From: Porphyrobacter sp. IPPAS B-1204
Lineage (GTDB): Bacteria > Pseudomonadota > Alphaproteobacteria > Sphingomonadales > Sphingomonadaceae
DNA: 64,000 bases
NCBI GenBank assembly: GCA_003724185.1
Contig: RHGM01000003.1
Location: 496,001 to 560,000, forward strand
Direction: 5' to 3'
The position numbers and the translations under genes were made by a program. Below are positions 36,281-45,794 of the stretch, in pieces (position 1 is the first letter of the stretch; each line of letters opens with the position of its first letter). The notes below the pieces were generated by a model. That model was not told the origin of the DNA and ran no database searches. It was given only the letters and a program-made list of their open reading frames with translations.

Positions 36281-39200
36281 CTACTTGGCGGCCGCCCGCA
36301 GCGGCCCGGCAGGCGCCACGCCCACCCAGCGCTTCATGTCGACCTCGTCCGAAACCTTCCACGGCACGCCGCTGCGGGTCATGAACAATTGCTCCATTTC
36401 AGGCCGGGTAAAGGGCCGGGAGCCAAGCCTGCCGAACACCGCCATCTGCCCGCCAGTCTCGTCCACGGCACGATCCCGGTCGAGGCCCTTGGACAGCGCA
36501 ATCGCGGGCGAAGGCGTCTTCGCCGAGGCGATCATCTCGGGCACCGGCGCTGGCGAGAAGCCGTAGAAATTGCGCTGGCTGTCAGGGCTGGTGAGTTGCA
36601 GCACCTTCATCCCGTTGCGCCCATCGGCCACGTAAGCGAACAGCGAGGCGTTGGTGGTGCCGACGATCACATCCTCGGCATCGTTCAGCGTGCCGCCCAG
36701 CGTCACTGTCTGGAAAATGCGCGGGGCGCGCGGGTTCTTCACATCGAGGATCACCAGCCCCTCGCCCTTGGCGGCGACATAGGCGTAGGTGCGCGCAATA
36801 TACATCCGCCGCGCATCGGCCAGCGGCACAGTGCCTTCGGGGACAGCGACCGGATCGCGCAAGGAGGTGACATCGAACAGCTTCACCCCGTCCGCGTCCG
36901 TCACCCACAGATACCGGAACTGCACTGCGCTGGCCCGCGCATCGCGCAGCGGGCGCACCGCCGTCAGCCTGGGCGTGTCGGGATCGGCGAGATCGACCAC
37001 CACAAGCCCCTTGTCAGCGGTGATATAGGCCACCTCGCCCGCCAGCGTGATGTGCCGTGCGCCTGCCAGCACACCCTCGGGGTTCCACGCGTTGGAACCG
37101 TCTGCGAACACCTTGCGGCGCAGCTGGTTGTTGCGGAATTCGCCGTCGGCCAGCGTGTTGACGTTGACGAGGATCAGCCCCTCCACCGCATCCGTGACAA
37201 CCGCATAGTTGTAGATCGGCAGGAAGGCCTGCTCCTGATTCATCGCGCGCATGTCCGGCGTGCTGCGATGCGGGGCGATCGGCTGATTGGTGGGCAGCGC
37301 CATGCAGGTGGCGTTGGCGGATTTGACCTGCGTATCATGGCCGAGGCTGGAGAACGGCCCCTTCAGGATGCGTTCGGAAACGCCCTTGTTGGCGATGCTG
37401 GCGACATCATAGGCGACGAACCCGCCCTTGCCTGCGGCGACGAACATGTATTCGCCGCGCAGTTGCAGGCAGCCGACGCGGTCTGACGTGCCTTCGTGGA
37501 CGTTCACGAATTCCTCGAACGGCTGGGTTTCGCCGCTCAGCTTGTCGTCGAAGGTCTTGCCCCGCACCCAGTTCTTCAGCTCGCGCCCGTTCTTGTCGAC
37601 ATGAAGCCCCCAGTAATCGGGATAGGCATAGCGGTGCAGGTAGGAGCCGATCACCGCCTGCGGCTCGTCATATTCAGTGACGCGGATCGCCTGAAAGCCG
37701 CCCTCCAGCCCCGTCCACGCATTGAGCCCGACGAAGTTGACGTAGTTGGTGCCGAGCAACAGCAGCTGCGCCATGATCGCGTTGTTGTCGTCAGCGGCGC
37801 TGAGGTGGCAATCGGTGCAGGTCTTGGTCTCGGTCTTCCTCACCGTATGCGGGAAGTGCGGCGCGAAGGCTTGGGACGAGAAGCCGATCGCGCTGATCGG
37901 CGGCTGCTGCACATAGATGCGTTCGCGGTTGATATTGGTCGAGGACAGCACCAGCGCCGAGGATGATCGCACCGGCGCGACCTGGTTGCCCTTGGTAGTC
38001 TGGTGCTTGCCCAGCTGGAACATCTCATCGCGCGCAACCTGCGGGTTGTAGGTCGCGAAGTTCCTAGTCTCCCCGCCTTCGTAGCGGTGGCTTTTGGTCT
38101 TCCAGTTGGCCTCGATGGGGAGGTGGCACCCGCCGCAACTGGTCGTCCACGAAAGGTGGCAGGTGAAGCACGCCATTTCGGGATCGCGGTGAGCGCGATC
38201 ATCGATCCCGATGCCGGTGCCGAATTCGAAATTGCCGGTCTCCGCGCCGTAACGGCTGACCAGCTTTGCCCGTGCTGCCTTGGCGTTGAAGGTCGGGGTG
38301 GCGGGATCGACCGTGTCCTTGACGAGGCTCATCTCCCATTCGAGCTTGGGATCGATGATCGAGCGCTGGACCAGCTTGCGGCGGCCATCGGCGCCTTCCA
38401 TCCACTCAAACCTGCGCTTGCCGTCAGGGTTGCGCAGCAGGGCAAGATCGTGGCCTTCGGGCGGGGCGGCCGGGCCGCTGGTGCGCAGCGTGGGATAGGC
38501 ATCGGGCGTGCCGTGGCAGTCCTTGCAGGTGATCTCGATCGCGTTGGCGACCTCGCCATAGATGAGGCCGTTGCCGTGGCTGTCCTGTTCGAAATGGCAA
38601 TCGGCGCATTGCATCCCGATTTCGGCGTGGATATCCATCATGTGGACCGCCTTGCCGGGATTGGTGCCAGCGGGGACGAACTTGCCCTCGCCCTCCTTGC
38701 GCCATTTCTCCGGATCATCGGGATCAACGATGGCGCCTTCCGCGTCGAGCAGATTGCCTTCGCGGTCGCGTTTGAAAATGGCGCGGAAGTTCCAGCCGTG
38801 GCCGTGATAATCGGCGAACTGCGTGTCCTTCAGCTTCGGGTTGAGATCATAGACATTGCGCAGGAAATCGAGATCGCCCCACTTGCCGCGGGCCGCGGCG
38901 GCTTCGGGGTTGCGGTCATTGATGGCGCGCACTTCTTCGGCAGTAGGGTATTTCTGCTGCTCCGGCCACATTGCGGGCGCGTCGCTCTCGTAATCCCACA
39001 TGGTGTAGCCGAGGAAGGAATTCAGGAAGATGTTGGGCTGGTGCATGTGGCAGTTCATGCACTGGCTAGTGGGAATGGCGCGGGTGAAGACGTGCTGGAG
39101 CGGGTGGCCCTTTTCCTTCTGCTTGCCGTCGAAGGTCAGCGTATCGTCAGCGCGCTTGCCCGGCCCCGATCCGTCGCCGTGATCCTCATGACCCGGTTCC

Positions 39201-40390
39201 TTCACCGCACCGTGCTTCTTGTCTGGATACCCCGCCGCGTGCTCGATCTTGCCAGCAATCGTCGGATCGACGGTGATCGTCTGACCGTCGCGCCCATATT
39301 GCGCGTAGGTGAGCGAATGGCGCGGTTCGCGGTCATTGGCATAGACGACGTGGCAGCTGGCGCAGCCCGAATGGCGGTAATCGCCCGGCTGATCGTTCGT
39401 CCCCATGAACCAGGTGAAGGGATCATTGAGACGGGTCTTGTGAATGTTGAGCGCGGGGATCGCCACGCGCAGGCCGGTGCCGGGGCCGCGGTTGGATTGC
39501 TTCAGATCGGGCCGCCCGGGTTCTTCCAGCCGCTGGATCTGGCCGCTCGGGTTGGGCAGGCCGATTTCGGGGAATTGCGAGTTGATCGTCCTCCCGCCGC
39601 GTTCGAACACGCGGAACACGTCGCCCGGCGGGATCACCTGCCATGTCGGCAGCGGATACATTTCCGCCAGCACGCCGCGTGCGACCTGATCTTCCGACAA
39701 GACACCCCCCGGCCCTGCGCCCGGCGAGGTGATCTTCGCGGGCAGGCCGTCGCGGGTGTAGGCCTCGCCCAGCAGGTAGTTCTTGAAGGGCAGAATCCCG
39801 TTATTGTAGCTCGCCCCGCCCCACAGCATCGCGCCTGAGGCCATGATCGACCGTTCCGCCGCCTCGATCGCCTGAATGTGGCACGATCCGCAGGCCTCCC
39901 GCGCTACGCGGTAATCGGACGGGTTGATGAACTTCACGAACTCCGGGGATTCCGTGTTCAGCAGCGCGTAGGACCGCTTGGGGTTGGCCGAGGACGGGAA
40001 GTGCCAGCTGTTCGGATACTTGGGCAGCACATGCGCCGTGTCGCGGGCGGCGACATAATCGGGGTGGTCGTGGGGCAAATCGGAATTGCCGCGCACTGCC
40101 GGATTGCCGCCGTGGCAATCGGTGCAGCCCAGCCGCACGGCGGGCGAGACATGCATGGTCGGCGCGTCGGTCTTGATGTGGCAGGTCAGGCAGCCATCGG
40201 ACTTCGCCTCCATCTCCGCCACTGATTGCCGCTTGGGCGCGGGCGGGGCGAAGACTGCGGAATAATCGCGCTTCACCGGCTTCTCCTTGTCCGCCGCAAT
40301 ACCGGTGCCCGCGAACATCGAGACAGCAAGCACCAGCGCCGCTGCCAGCAGCGCAATATGGCGGGTGAGGGTTTGGCCGAGACGTTGCAT
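36281..40390 (-). CDS. Large decaheme cytochrome c with LVIVD-repeat domain
   Basis: 1369-residue exported protein with a Sec signal peptide (HIALLAAALVLAVSMFAGTG near residues 11-30). Ten CXXCH motifs are spread over about residues 67-860: CLTCH, CTDCH, CGSCH, CASCH, CMNCH, CADCH, CKDCH, CFTCH, CGGCH, CTDCH. From about 965 to 1290 come LVIVD-type repeats (AYVAAKGEGLVILDVKNPRA, YITADKGLVVVDLADPDTPR, YVADGRNGMKVLQL), likely a beta-propeller. This combination is rare and resembles large surface or periplasmic multiheme oxidoreductases. It is the last gene of a tightly packed four-gene operon and overlaps the outer-membrane protein gene by one base, suggesting the two proteins work together. Substrate unknown. 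Confidence 0.87.
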   Translation of the reverse strand: MQRLGQTLTRHIALLAAALVLAVSMFAGTGIAADKEKPVKRDYSAVFAPPAPKRQSVAEMEAKSDGCLTCHIKTDAPTMHVSPAVRLGCTDCHGGNPAVRGNSDLPHDHPDYVAARDTAHVLPKYPNSWHFPSSANPKRSYALLNTESPEFVKFINPSDYRVAREACGSCHIQAIEAAERSIMASGAMLWGGASYNNGILPFKNYLLGEAYTRDGLPAKITSPGAGPGGVLSEDQVARGVLAEMYPLPTWQVIPPGDVFRVFERGGRTINSQFPEIGLPNPSGQIQRLEEPGRPDLKQSNRGPGTGLRVAIPALNIHKTRLNDPFTWFMGTNDQPGDYRHSGCASCHVVYANDREPRHSLTYAQYGRDGQTITVDPTIAGKIEHAAGYPDKKHGAVKEPGHEDHGDGSGPGKRADDTLTFDGKQKEKGHPLQHVFTRAIPTSQCMNCHMHQPNIFLNSFLGYTMWDYESDAPAMWPEQQKYPTAEEVRAINDRNPEAAAARGKWGDLDFLRNVYDLNPKLKDTQFADYHGHGWNFRAIFKRDREGNLLDAEGAIVDPDDPEKWRKEGEGKFVPAGTNPGKAVHMMDIHAEIGMQCADCHFEQDSHGNGLIYGEVANAIEITCKDCHGTPDAYPTLRTSGPAAPPEGHDLALLRNPDGKRRFEWMEGADGRRKLVQRSIIDPKLEWEMSLVKDTVDPATPTFNAKAARAKLVSRYGAETGNFEFGTGIGIDDRAHRDPEMACFTCHLSWTTSCGGCHLPIEANWKTKSHRYEGGETRNFATYNPQVARDEMFQLGKHQTTKGNQVAPVRSSSALVLSSTNINRERIYVQQPPISAIGFSSQAFAPHFPHTVRKTETKTCTDCHLSAADDNNAIMAQLLLLGTNYVNFVGLNAWTGLEGGFQAIRVTEYDEPQAVIGSYLHRYAYPDYWGLHVDKNGRELKNWVRGKTFDDKLSGETQPFEEFVNVHEGTSDRVGCLQLRGEYMFVAAGKGGFVAYDVASIANKGVSERILKGPFSSLGHDTQVKSANATCMALPTNQPIAPHRSTPDMRAMNQEQAFLPIYNYAVVTDAVEGLILVNVNTLADGEFRNNQLRRKVFADGSNAWNPEGVLAGARHITLAGEVAYITADKGLVVVDLADPDTPRLTAVRPLRDARASAVQFRYLWVTDADGVKLFDVTSLRDPVAVPEGTVPLADARRMYIARTYAYVAAKGEGLVILDVKNPRAPRIFQTVTLGGTLNDAEDVIVGTTNASLFAYVADGRNGMKVLQLTSPDSQRNFYGFSPAPVPEMIASAKTPSPAIALSKGLDRDRAVDETGGQMAVFGRLGSRPFTRPEMEQLFMTRSGVPWKVSDEVDMKRWVGVAPAGPLRAAAK

Positions 40391-42252
40391 CAGTAGGTCA
40401 GCACCACGTTGGCGAGGATCGAGACGAATTCCTGCCCGCCGCCGCGCGCGGTGAACAGGTCTTTGAAGCCGTCGCCCGCCAGCAGCGTCGCGGCAGACAG
40501 GCGGAAGACGAGGTTCTGGTTGGCCTTGGGCCGCCAGATGGCGGCGGCTGACAAGTCAAAGCCGATCTCACGCGGGATCGAGCCTTCGTTGCGCAGCACT
40601 TGCAGCGTCGCGGTGTTTTCGAACCACAGGTGGTTGGCGTTGGCAGACAGGCGGAACTGCGGCGTCAGGTCAAAATCCGCGCCGACACCGGCCAGGATCA
40701 GGCCGGGGTTGTTGAAATTGCTCTGGCCCTGCTCCTTGGAAGATCGCAGCGAATTGAGCAGGCCATTGCGCCCGTTGACCGCAACCGCCCGGCCCCCGCC
40801 GGCAAAGGGGATCGTCTGGCGGATCCAGTAAGATGTATCCGCGCCCGCAAACACCGGGTTTTCAAAGATCGCGTCAAACCCGCCCTCGGTATCGTCATAG
40901 GGATCTGAGTCCCCGCTGGCATAGGCAGCCGACAGGCGGAAGCGCATCCAGTTGCGGTCATAGCTGGCTTCGACAGCGGCGAACTGCGCGTTGATATTGG
41001 CTGGGCGGTCGGTGAAGAAGCTGTTCCGATCCTCCCCCAGCGCCCAGTAAAAACTGCCCGTCAGGTTCACGCGGCCGAGCCGGCCATCCATGTTGTAGCC
41101 GAGATAGACGACATCGTATTCCCGCCCCCGCAGCGTGCCGAGCAGCGCCGGGCGGACCGGGAAACCGTTGGTGTCGATCTGGATATCGTCCGCCTCGCGG
41201 TTCATGTTGTAGACCACGGTGAACTGGCTGGTCAGCGCCGGGATCAGGAAGTCCTGCCGGTAGGCGTTGGCGACGAAAACGAAATCATCGCGCAGTGGCC
41301 GCAGGATCGCGTTGAGGCCGGAATTGGTGTCCTTCTCCAACCGCCAGAAGGCGCCCAGATTGAACTGGAAGCGGTTGTTGTCACGCGATCCGAACAGGCG
41401 CACGCCCAATTGCTGGTCGTTGAACAGGAACCCGCGAAAATCCGACTGGAACGGCTGGATGCCGGCGCGGATCGAGATGAAGTCAAACCGGTCATTGTCG
41501 AACTGGCTGAAGTGGTAATCGACGAAGGCTTCCTGCACCCCGAGGAAGTGGTCGAGCCGGTGCGAGGGCCGCGAAGGCTCCACAAACAGCACGCGGCGTT
41601 CGGGCACATCGACGTAATTGACGTTGTAGGCCAGCGTGACGCGGTATTCGATGGTCGGCGGCTTGAAGGTGGTCGATCCCTTCAGCAGCGCGAATCCCGC
41701 GATGAAGGTCTGGCTGAAGACCTGCGAAAAGTCGTTGCCGAACACATCGTTGCGGTCGGGATCCTCGGTGGTCTGCACGCCCACAGGGATGGGGAAGGTG
41801 CGCGGTTCGTAGACAGAATCGCTGATCAGGTTGGCGACGAAGAACCAGTCATCCTCCTTGATCGGCAGCCACGGCACCTTGGCGCGGTTGATCGGGCGAT
41901 CGCCCTTGTAGGTGTTCTGGTTATAGGGATCGAGCAGGTTCTCCTTCACCAGACCAAGGCTTTCGATCAGCCGCCAGCGATCCGGGATGGGGAGCTGGTC
42001 GGTCGGGAAGGCTTGCGGCGGCGGCGCACGGATCGCGCCTTCATTGCGTTGCTCGATCCGTTCGGGCAGCGGCGCGGTGTAGCCGGGGCGCTGGCGGCCG
42101 TCGATGATTGCGGGATCGACGGGGGGAATGTCCTGTTCGTCCCAGTTTTCCGGGGCCTTGGGCGCCTGTTCGCCGGGGGGCGCAACCTGCGGCTGCACAT
42201 CCTCTGGCGGCGCAGCCTGAAGCAGCAGCAGAGCGGGAAGCATCCAGCCCAT
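40390..42252 (-). CDS. Outer-membrane beta-barrel protein partnered with multiheme cytochromes
   Basis: 620-residue predicted outer-membrane protein. A short signal peptide (MGWMLPALLLLQA) leads into a Pro-rich plug or linker (about 15-75). From about 110 the sequence alternates polar and apolar residues with many aromatic girdle residues (TIEYRVTLAYNVNYVDV, NRFQFNLGAFWRLEKD, SQFTVVYNMN, MRFRLSAAYASGDSDPYDD), and it ends in Tyr (VSILANVVLTY), as barrels do. I do not recognise a named family; it lacks the N-terminal CxxC of MtrB/PioB. Adjacent to genes for 10-heme and 4-5-heme cytochromes with no gaps, it may be the barrel of a porin-cytochrome conduit. Confidence 0.75.
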   Translation of the reverse strand: MGWMLPALLLLQAAPPEDVQPQVAPPGEQAPKAPENWDEQDIPPVDPAIIDGRQRPGYTAPLPERIEQRNEGAIRAPPPQAFPTDQLPIPDRWRLIESLGLVKENLLDPYNQNTYKGDRPINRAKVPWLPIKEDDWFFVANLISDSVYEPRTFPIPVGVQTTEDPDRNDVFGNDFSQVFSQTFIAGFALLKGSTTFKPPTIEYRVTLAYNVNYVDVPERRVLFVEPSRPSHRLDHFLGVQEAFVDYHFSQFDNDRFDFISIRAGIQPFQSDFRGFLFNDQQLGVRLFGSRDNNRFQFNLGAFWRLEKDTNSGLNAILRPLRDDFVFVANAYRQDFLIPALTSQFTVVYNMNREADDIQIDTNGFPVRPALLGTLRGREYDVVYLGYNMDGRLGRVNLTGSFYWALGEDRNSFFTDRPANINAQFAAVEASYDRNWMRFRLSAAYASGDSDPYDDTEGGFDAIFENPVFAGADTSYWIRQTIPFAGGGRAVAVNGRNGLLNSLRSSKEQGQSNFNNPGLILAGVGADFDLTPQFRLSANANHLWFENTATLQVLRNEGSIPREIGFDLSAAAIWRPKANQNLVFRLSAATLLAGDGFKDLFTARGGGQEFVSILANVVLTY

Positions 42253-44206
42253 CTACAGCCCCTCACACACGTTCTGCGCGCTCGTATCGAGGAACGGCGC
42301 AAAGGGGCAATTGACGTAACGCAGCCGAACTTGGCGGTTGCCGACCGCAACCACGATCCGGTCGGAACGGATGGCAGCGGGCGCATTACCCAAGCCGCCA
42401 CCAGCGCGGTTTGCGCCGTTGTGCAGGCCGAGGAAGCTGATCATGTCGTCCTGATCGATCCCGTCACCCGAAACCCCGATGCCGCCGACCAGCACATTGC
42501 CGCGGTAGACCGGGACCGAGCCGGGAAAGATCTGGATGCCGTTCGCCAGCCGCGAATTGCCGCCCGCCACGCCCGGCAAAGTGGTGCAATTGCGCGGGGT
42601 GTCATCCGGGCGCTGGCCGGTGACGAATTCGAGATGCTGACCGAGATTGCCGACAATCAGTGCCGATTGCAGCCCGGTCGAGAACGGGTTGAACTGCGTG
42701 ATCGGGCGCGACAGCGGGCCATTCGGCTGGCCGACCTCGCCATCCGGGAAATAGGGCCGCGACAGGTTGCCGCCCGCGCGGTCGGAGAAAGCAAATCCGC
42801 CCGTCAGCGCGGCGGGATCGCCAAGGAATGTGCGGGTGCGGGCGACGAATTGCGGCACCTCGCCGCCCGCCGCCAGCAATTCGCTCGCCGCGAACCCGCC
42901 CGAGAAGAAATTGGCCGTGCGCGCCTTCTGCAAGCTCACGTCGATGCCGAAGATCGGCGCATCGGGCGACCGCACAAGGCCGAGCACTTGGCCCCGCGTA
43001 TCGACCAGACTGATCGTCACCTGTGCGCGGCTGTCGAGCGGCTGGCGGATCTGCGCCCGGGCGCGGCTCATCACGGTGAAGGCTTCCTCAAGGATCACCC
43101 GCGCCTCGGCAGCGGTCAGCGGCGCGGTGATATCGCCTGCATCCGTGCCGCTGCGTAGCGGAAAGCGGTTCACGCCCGCGCCGTTGGTCAGCACGAAGGC
43201 ATCGCGGTTGGCGAATTCGGCCGCCGTGGAGGCGCGCACGCCCGAAGCTTCCGACCCGTAAGCCGCACCGGCCAGCAGGCCTGCGCCCATGTAATAGCCC
43301 GCCACCGGCACCAGCGTGCCTGCGGTTCCGGTAAAGCTCGAACCGGCCACATTGCCGATCTGCGGGTATTCAACGTCGGTGTAGCGCAGCGACGTGCCGT
43401 CAGCCGTAATGCGGTCGGCGCGGATGGCGACGGGCGCTTCAAACCCCACCGTGCCCGCCAGCGCAATCGCCTCGTCAACATCCACATCGCGGTCGAGGAC
43501 ATTGGGATCGAAGCCGTAGGTGCCGTCAGCGATCACGCCCACGCCGCCGACGACCACGCCGTTCTGGTAGAGCGGGAAGCCGCCCGGATCAGCCGCAAGG
43601 CCCAGCGGCGACCGCTTGGGACCGATGAACCCGTCGCTCGCCCGCGCCGCGAGGTCGGAGCAGGGAAGCTGGCTGAACTGCACCCCGAACAGCGGGCCGC
43701 TTTCAAGGCCTGCGGTGGTTGGCGCGGGCGGGAAGTGTTCCTGCACGATGAAGCTCGCCGTGCGGGTGGAGAAGGCATTGCCGCCGCTGGAAAGATAGGC
43801 GCCGGTGATCGCCTTGGCGATGGCCGCCCCGGCGCTGGGGATGGTGAGACCCTGCGCGTCGCGGCTGGTGCCATCGGGCGCGGCGGGGATGCGCGCCGTC
43901 GGCGCGGCGCCGGGCATGGCGAACACGCCGAGCACATTGCCGACGCGGTCTGTCACCGCGATGGTCGCCGCGACGCCCCGCGCCCGTGCTTCGGCGGCGG
44001 CTTGCGCGATGACTGTGCCGACTTCGGCGCTGGAAAGGCTTTCGGCGGCGGGCACCGAGAACAGCTGTCCGGCAGGCGGCGGTGTGGGTGTGGGTGTCGG
44101 CCCGGTGCCACCGGTCGCGCCGCCGCTGGACGACGGCCCGCCGCCCCCGCAGGAGGCGAGCACCAGCGCGCTCGCCGCAACCCAGAATGTCCCCCCCCTT
44201 GCGCAT
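42253..44206 (-). CDS. Lipoprotein with two HbpS/GlcG-like domains, frame broken at a G8 run after the start
   Basis: Exported protein of about 650 residues with two heme-binding HbpS/GlcG-like (DUF336) units (about residues 50-245 and 350-620). Both show the family pattern: AAEARARGVAATIAVTDRVG then VLGVF and a GGVGV strand; RARAQIRQPLDSRAQVTISL then GQVLGLVRSPDAP and VGGIGVSGDG. Pro/Thr linkers follow the lipobox. In the given sequence the frame has no start codon before the lipobox except a GTG four residues before its Cys. ATG 44206, two bases after the upstream stop, reads out of frame because of a G8 run (44191-44198). With G7 it gives MRKGGTFWVAASALVLASC, a perfect lipoprotein signal with Cys19. 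HbpS-like domains bind heme, which fits the cytochrome operon. Confidence 0.8.
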
Positions 44207-44208
44207 GT

Positions 44209-45594
44209 CTATTGCAGCCTGCCGATCGCGCCGCTTGCCGATTTCAGCGCGGCGCGGAAATCGGCGGGGCGGTAGGCGTTGGGCTCCTCCACCGCACGGT
44301 AGGCCCGCGCGATGTCTCCGCGGATGCCCGCCGCCGCGCCCTGCGTTACGCGGCCTTCACGCACCAGTGTGTTGAGCAGCGTGTCCACCGCCATCACCGC
44401 CTGCACCGAACCGGCATAGTCGGTAAAGCGGGGGGCAGTCGCCTCGCCCGCGATGATCGCAATCACCTTGAAGGCATCTGCCCCGGCATAGGCGCGGCCC
44501 GACAGCGCATCGGACAGAGCGCCCGCCCGCGCCGACAGTGCCTGCGCGGCTGCGCGGGCTTCGGCGGGGCCGGTGCCCATCGCCTTGTGGAAGTCGCGGC
44601 TCGCCGTCTGGAACGCTCCTGCCTCACCGGGCACCAGCGCGCCTGCCACGGCAGAGAGCATGATGATGTTCTCGTCATTGAAGGGCGGGTTGCCGAAGGG
44701 GATCGGGCGACCGGGATTGGTTTCGTGCGTCAGCTTGCGCTGCGGCCCGTCCGTGATCGTGCGGTGGCACGAATGGCAATCGTAGAAATAGAGCTGCGGA
44801 AAACTGCCTTCCATCCCGAACCTGGGCTGGGCGAACAGGCTGGTGGCCCGCCGCACCGCCTCGGCCTGCCCCACGGCCCAGAACCGCACCGAATTGGGAG
44901 CGCCTTTGCGCGCCGTATAGTCCCCGTCGGTATTGTGGTGCTGCTGCAACGCGCTGAACAGATCGAGTTCGAACGACACGCGCGGGTGGCCTGCCGCCAT
45001 CATCGCATGGGTGACAAACTGGCCGGGCTTGGATGATCCGTAATGGCAATCAAGGCAGACATTCGCCCGCGCCTTGGGGTTGTCGAGAGGAGTCAATCCT
45101 GCCGCGATGTTCGAGGCGTGGGTTGCGGGCAGTGCGTAATGCTCCGCGAGCCAGGTTCCGCCCGAAGGCCCGTGACAGCTTTCGCAGCCAACCCCGTCGG
45201 TGAGCGTGAACTTCGCGCCGCGCTGGCCTGCGGGCGCATAGGTCGAATGGCAGCCGAGACAGGCTGGGGCCGAGGTCGCACTGCCCAGCCCGAGGCTCGC
45301 GGCGATCTGCTGGCCACGCCGCCCGCCGAGCACGGCATAGGCGCGGGAATGCGCGCCGCTGGCCGAGGACGGTTCCTGCCATGTCGCGATTTCATCCTGA
45401 CGGACAACAGCGCCATTGCCTTCCGCACGGCCATGACAGGTCGATCCGGCACAGCTTGCCACACCTTCGAAGGTGCCGTTTCCGATGGCGCCGGAGGCCG
45501 GATAGAGCGCGGCGAGCGCCAGCACTGCCGCAACGCGCAGGGCCGCCGGCCTTTGCGCCAGCCCGCTCACCACATCCGCCCAAAAATGCCTCAT
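44209..45594 (-). CDS. Multiheme cytochrome c554-like protein
   Basis: About 461-residue exported cytochrome, first gene of the four-gene minus-strand operon. The start at 45594 has a GGGGGG-rich Shine-Dalgarno and opens a signal peptide (PAALRVAAVLALAALYPASG). Heme sites: CLGCH, CESCH, CLDCH and CHSCH, plus an unusual CAGSTCH (CX4CH) near the mature N-terminus, which in some cytochromes also holds heme. The total is therefore four or five. Layout recalls cytochrome c554 and related periplasmic electron shuttles. The C-terminal half (about 290-461) is helical and has no heme motif. The stop lies two bases before the start of the HbpS-like gene. Confidence 0.82.
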   Translation of the reverse strand: MRHFWADVVSGLAQRPAALRVAAVLALAALYPASGAIGNGTFEGVASCAGSTCHGRAEGNGAVVRQDEIATWQEPSSASGAHSRAYAVLGGRRGQQIAASLGLGSATSAPACLGCHSTYAPAGQRGAKFTLTDGVGCESCHGPSGGTWLAEHYALPATHASNIAAGLTPLDNPKARANVCLDCHYGSSKPGQFVTHAMMAAGHPRVSFELDLFSALQQHHNTDGDYTARKGAPNSVRFWAVGQAEAVRRATSLFAQPRFGMEGSFPQLYFYDCHSCHRTITDGPQRKLTHETNPGRPIPFGNPPFNDENIIMLSAVAGALVPGEAGAFQTASRDFHKAMGTGPAEARAAAQALSARAGALSDALSGRAYAGADAFKVIAIIAGEATAPRFTDYAGSVQAVMAVDTLLNTLVREGRVTQGAAAGIRGDIARAYRAVEEPNAYRPADFRAALKSASGAIGRLQ

Positions 45595-45794
45595 CCCATC
45601 CCCCCCGAGATGCCCTTCAGCCGGATCGCCCACTACTCGCGAAAGCTAGCACCACGCGACCGGGCGATGCTTGTATCCCTGCGCCAGCATATGCCGTCCG
45701 TCTGCCGATTCCCCCGTCTGGGCGACCCCTGCCCCCTTGTCCCAAGCTTGGGGCCGCGATGCAACAGGCAATGCACCTGACATGGACGGCGGTT

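Noticed and set aside
45741..45752. CCCAAGCTTGGG palindrome between the cytochrome operon and the TPS operon end
   Set aside because: Only 12 bp, no loop or T-run, no second copy seen; insufficient to call an operator or terminator.
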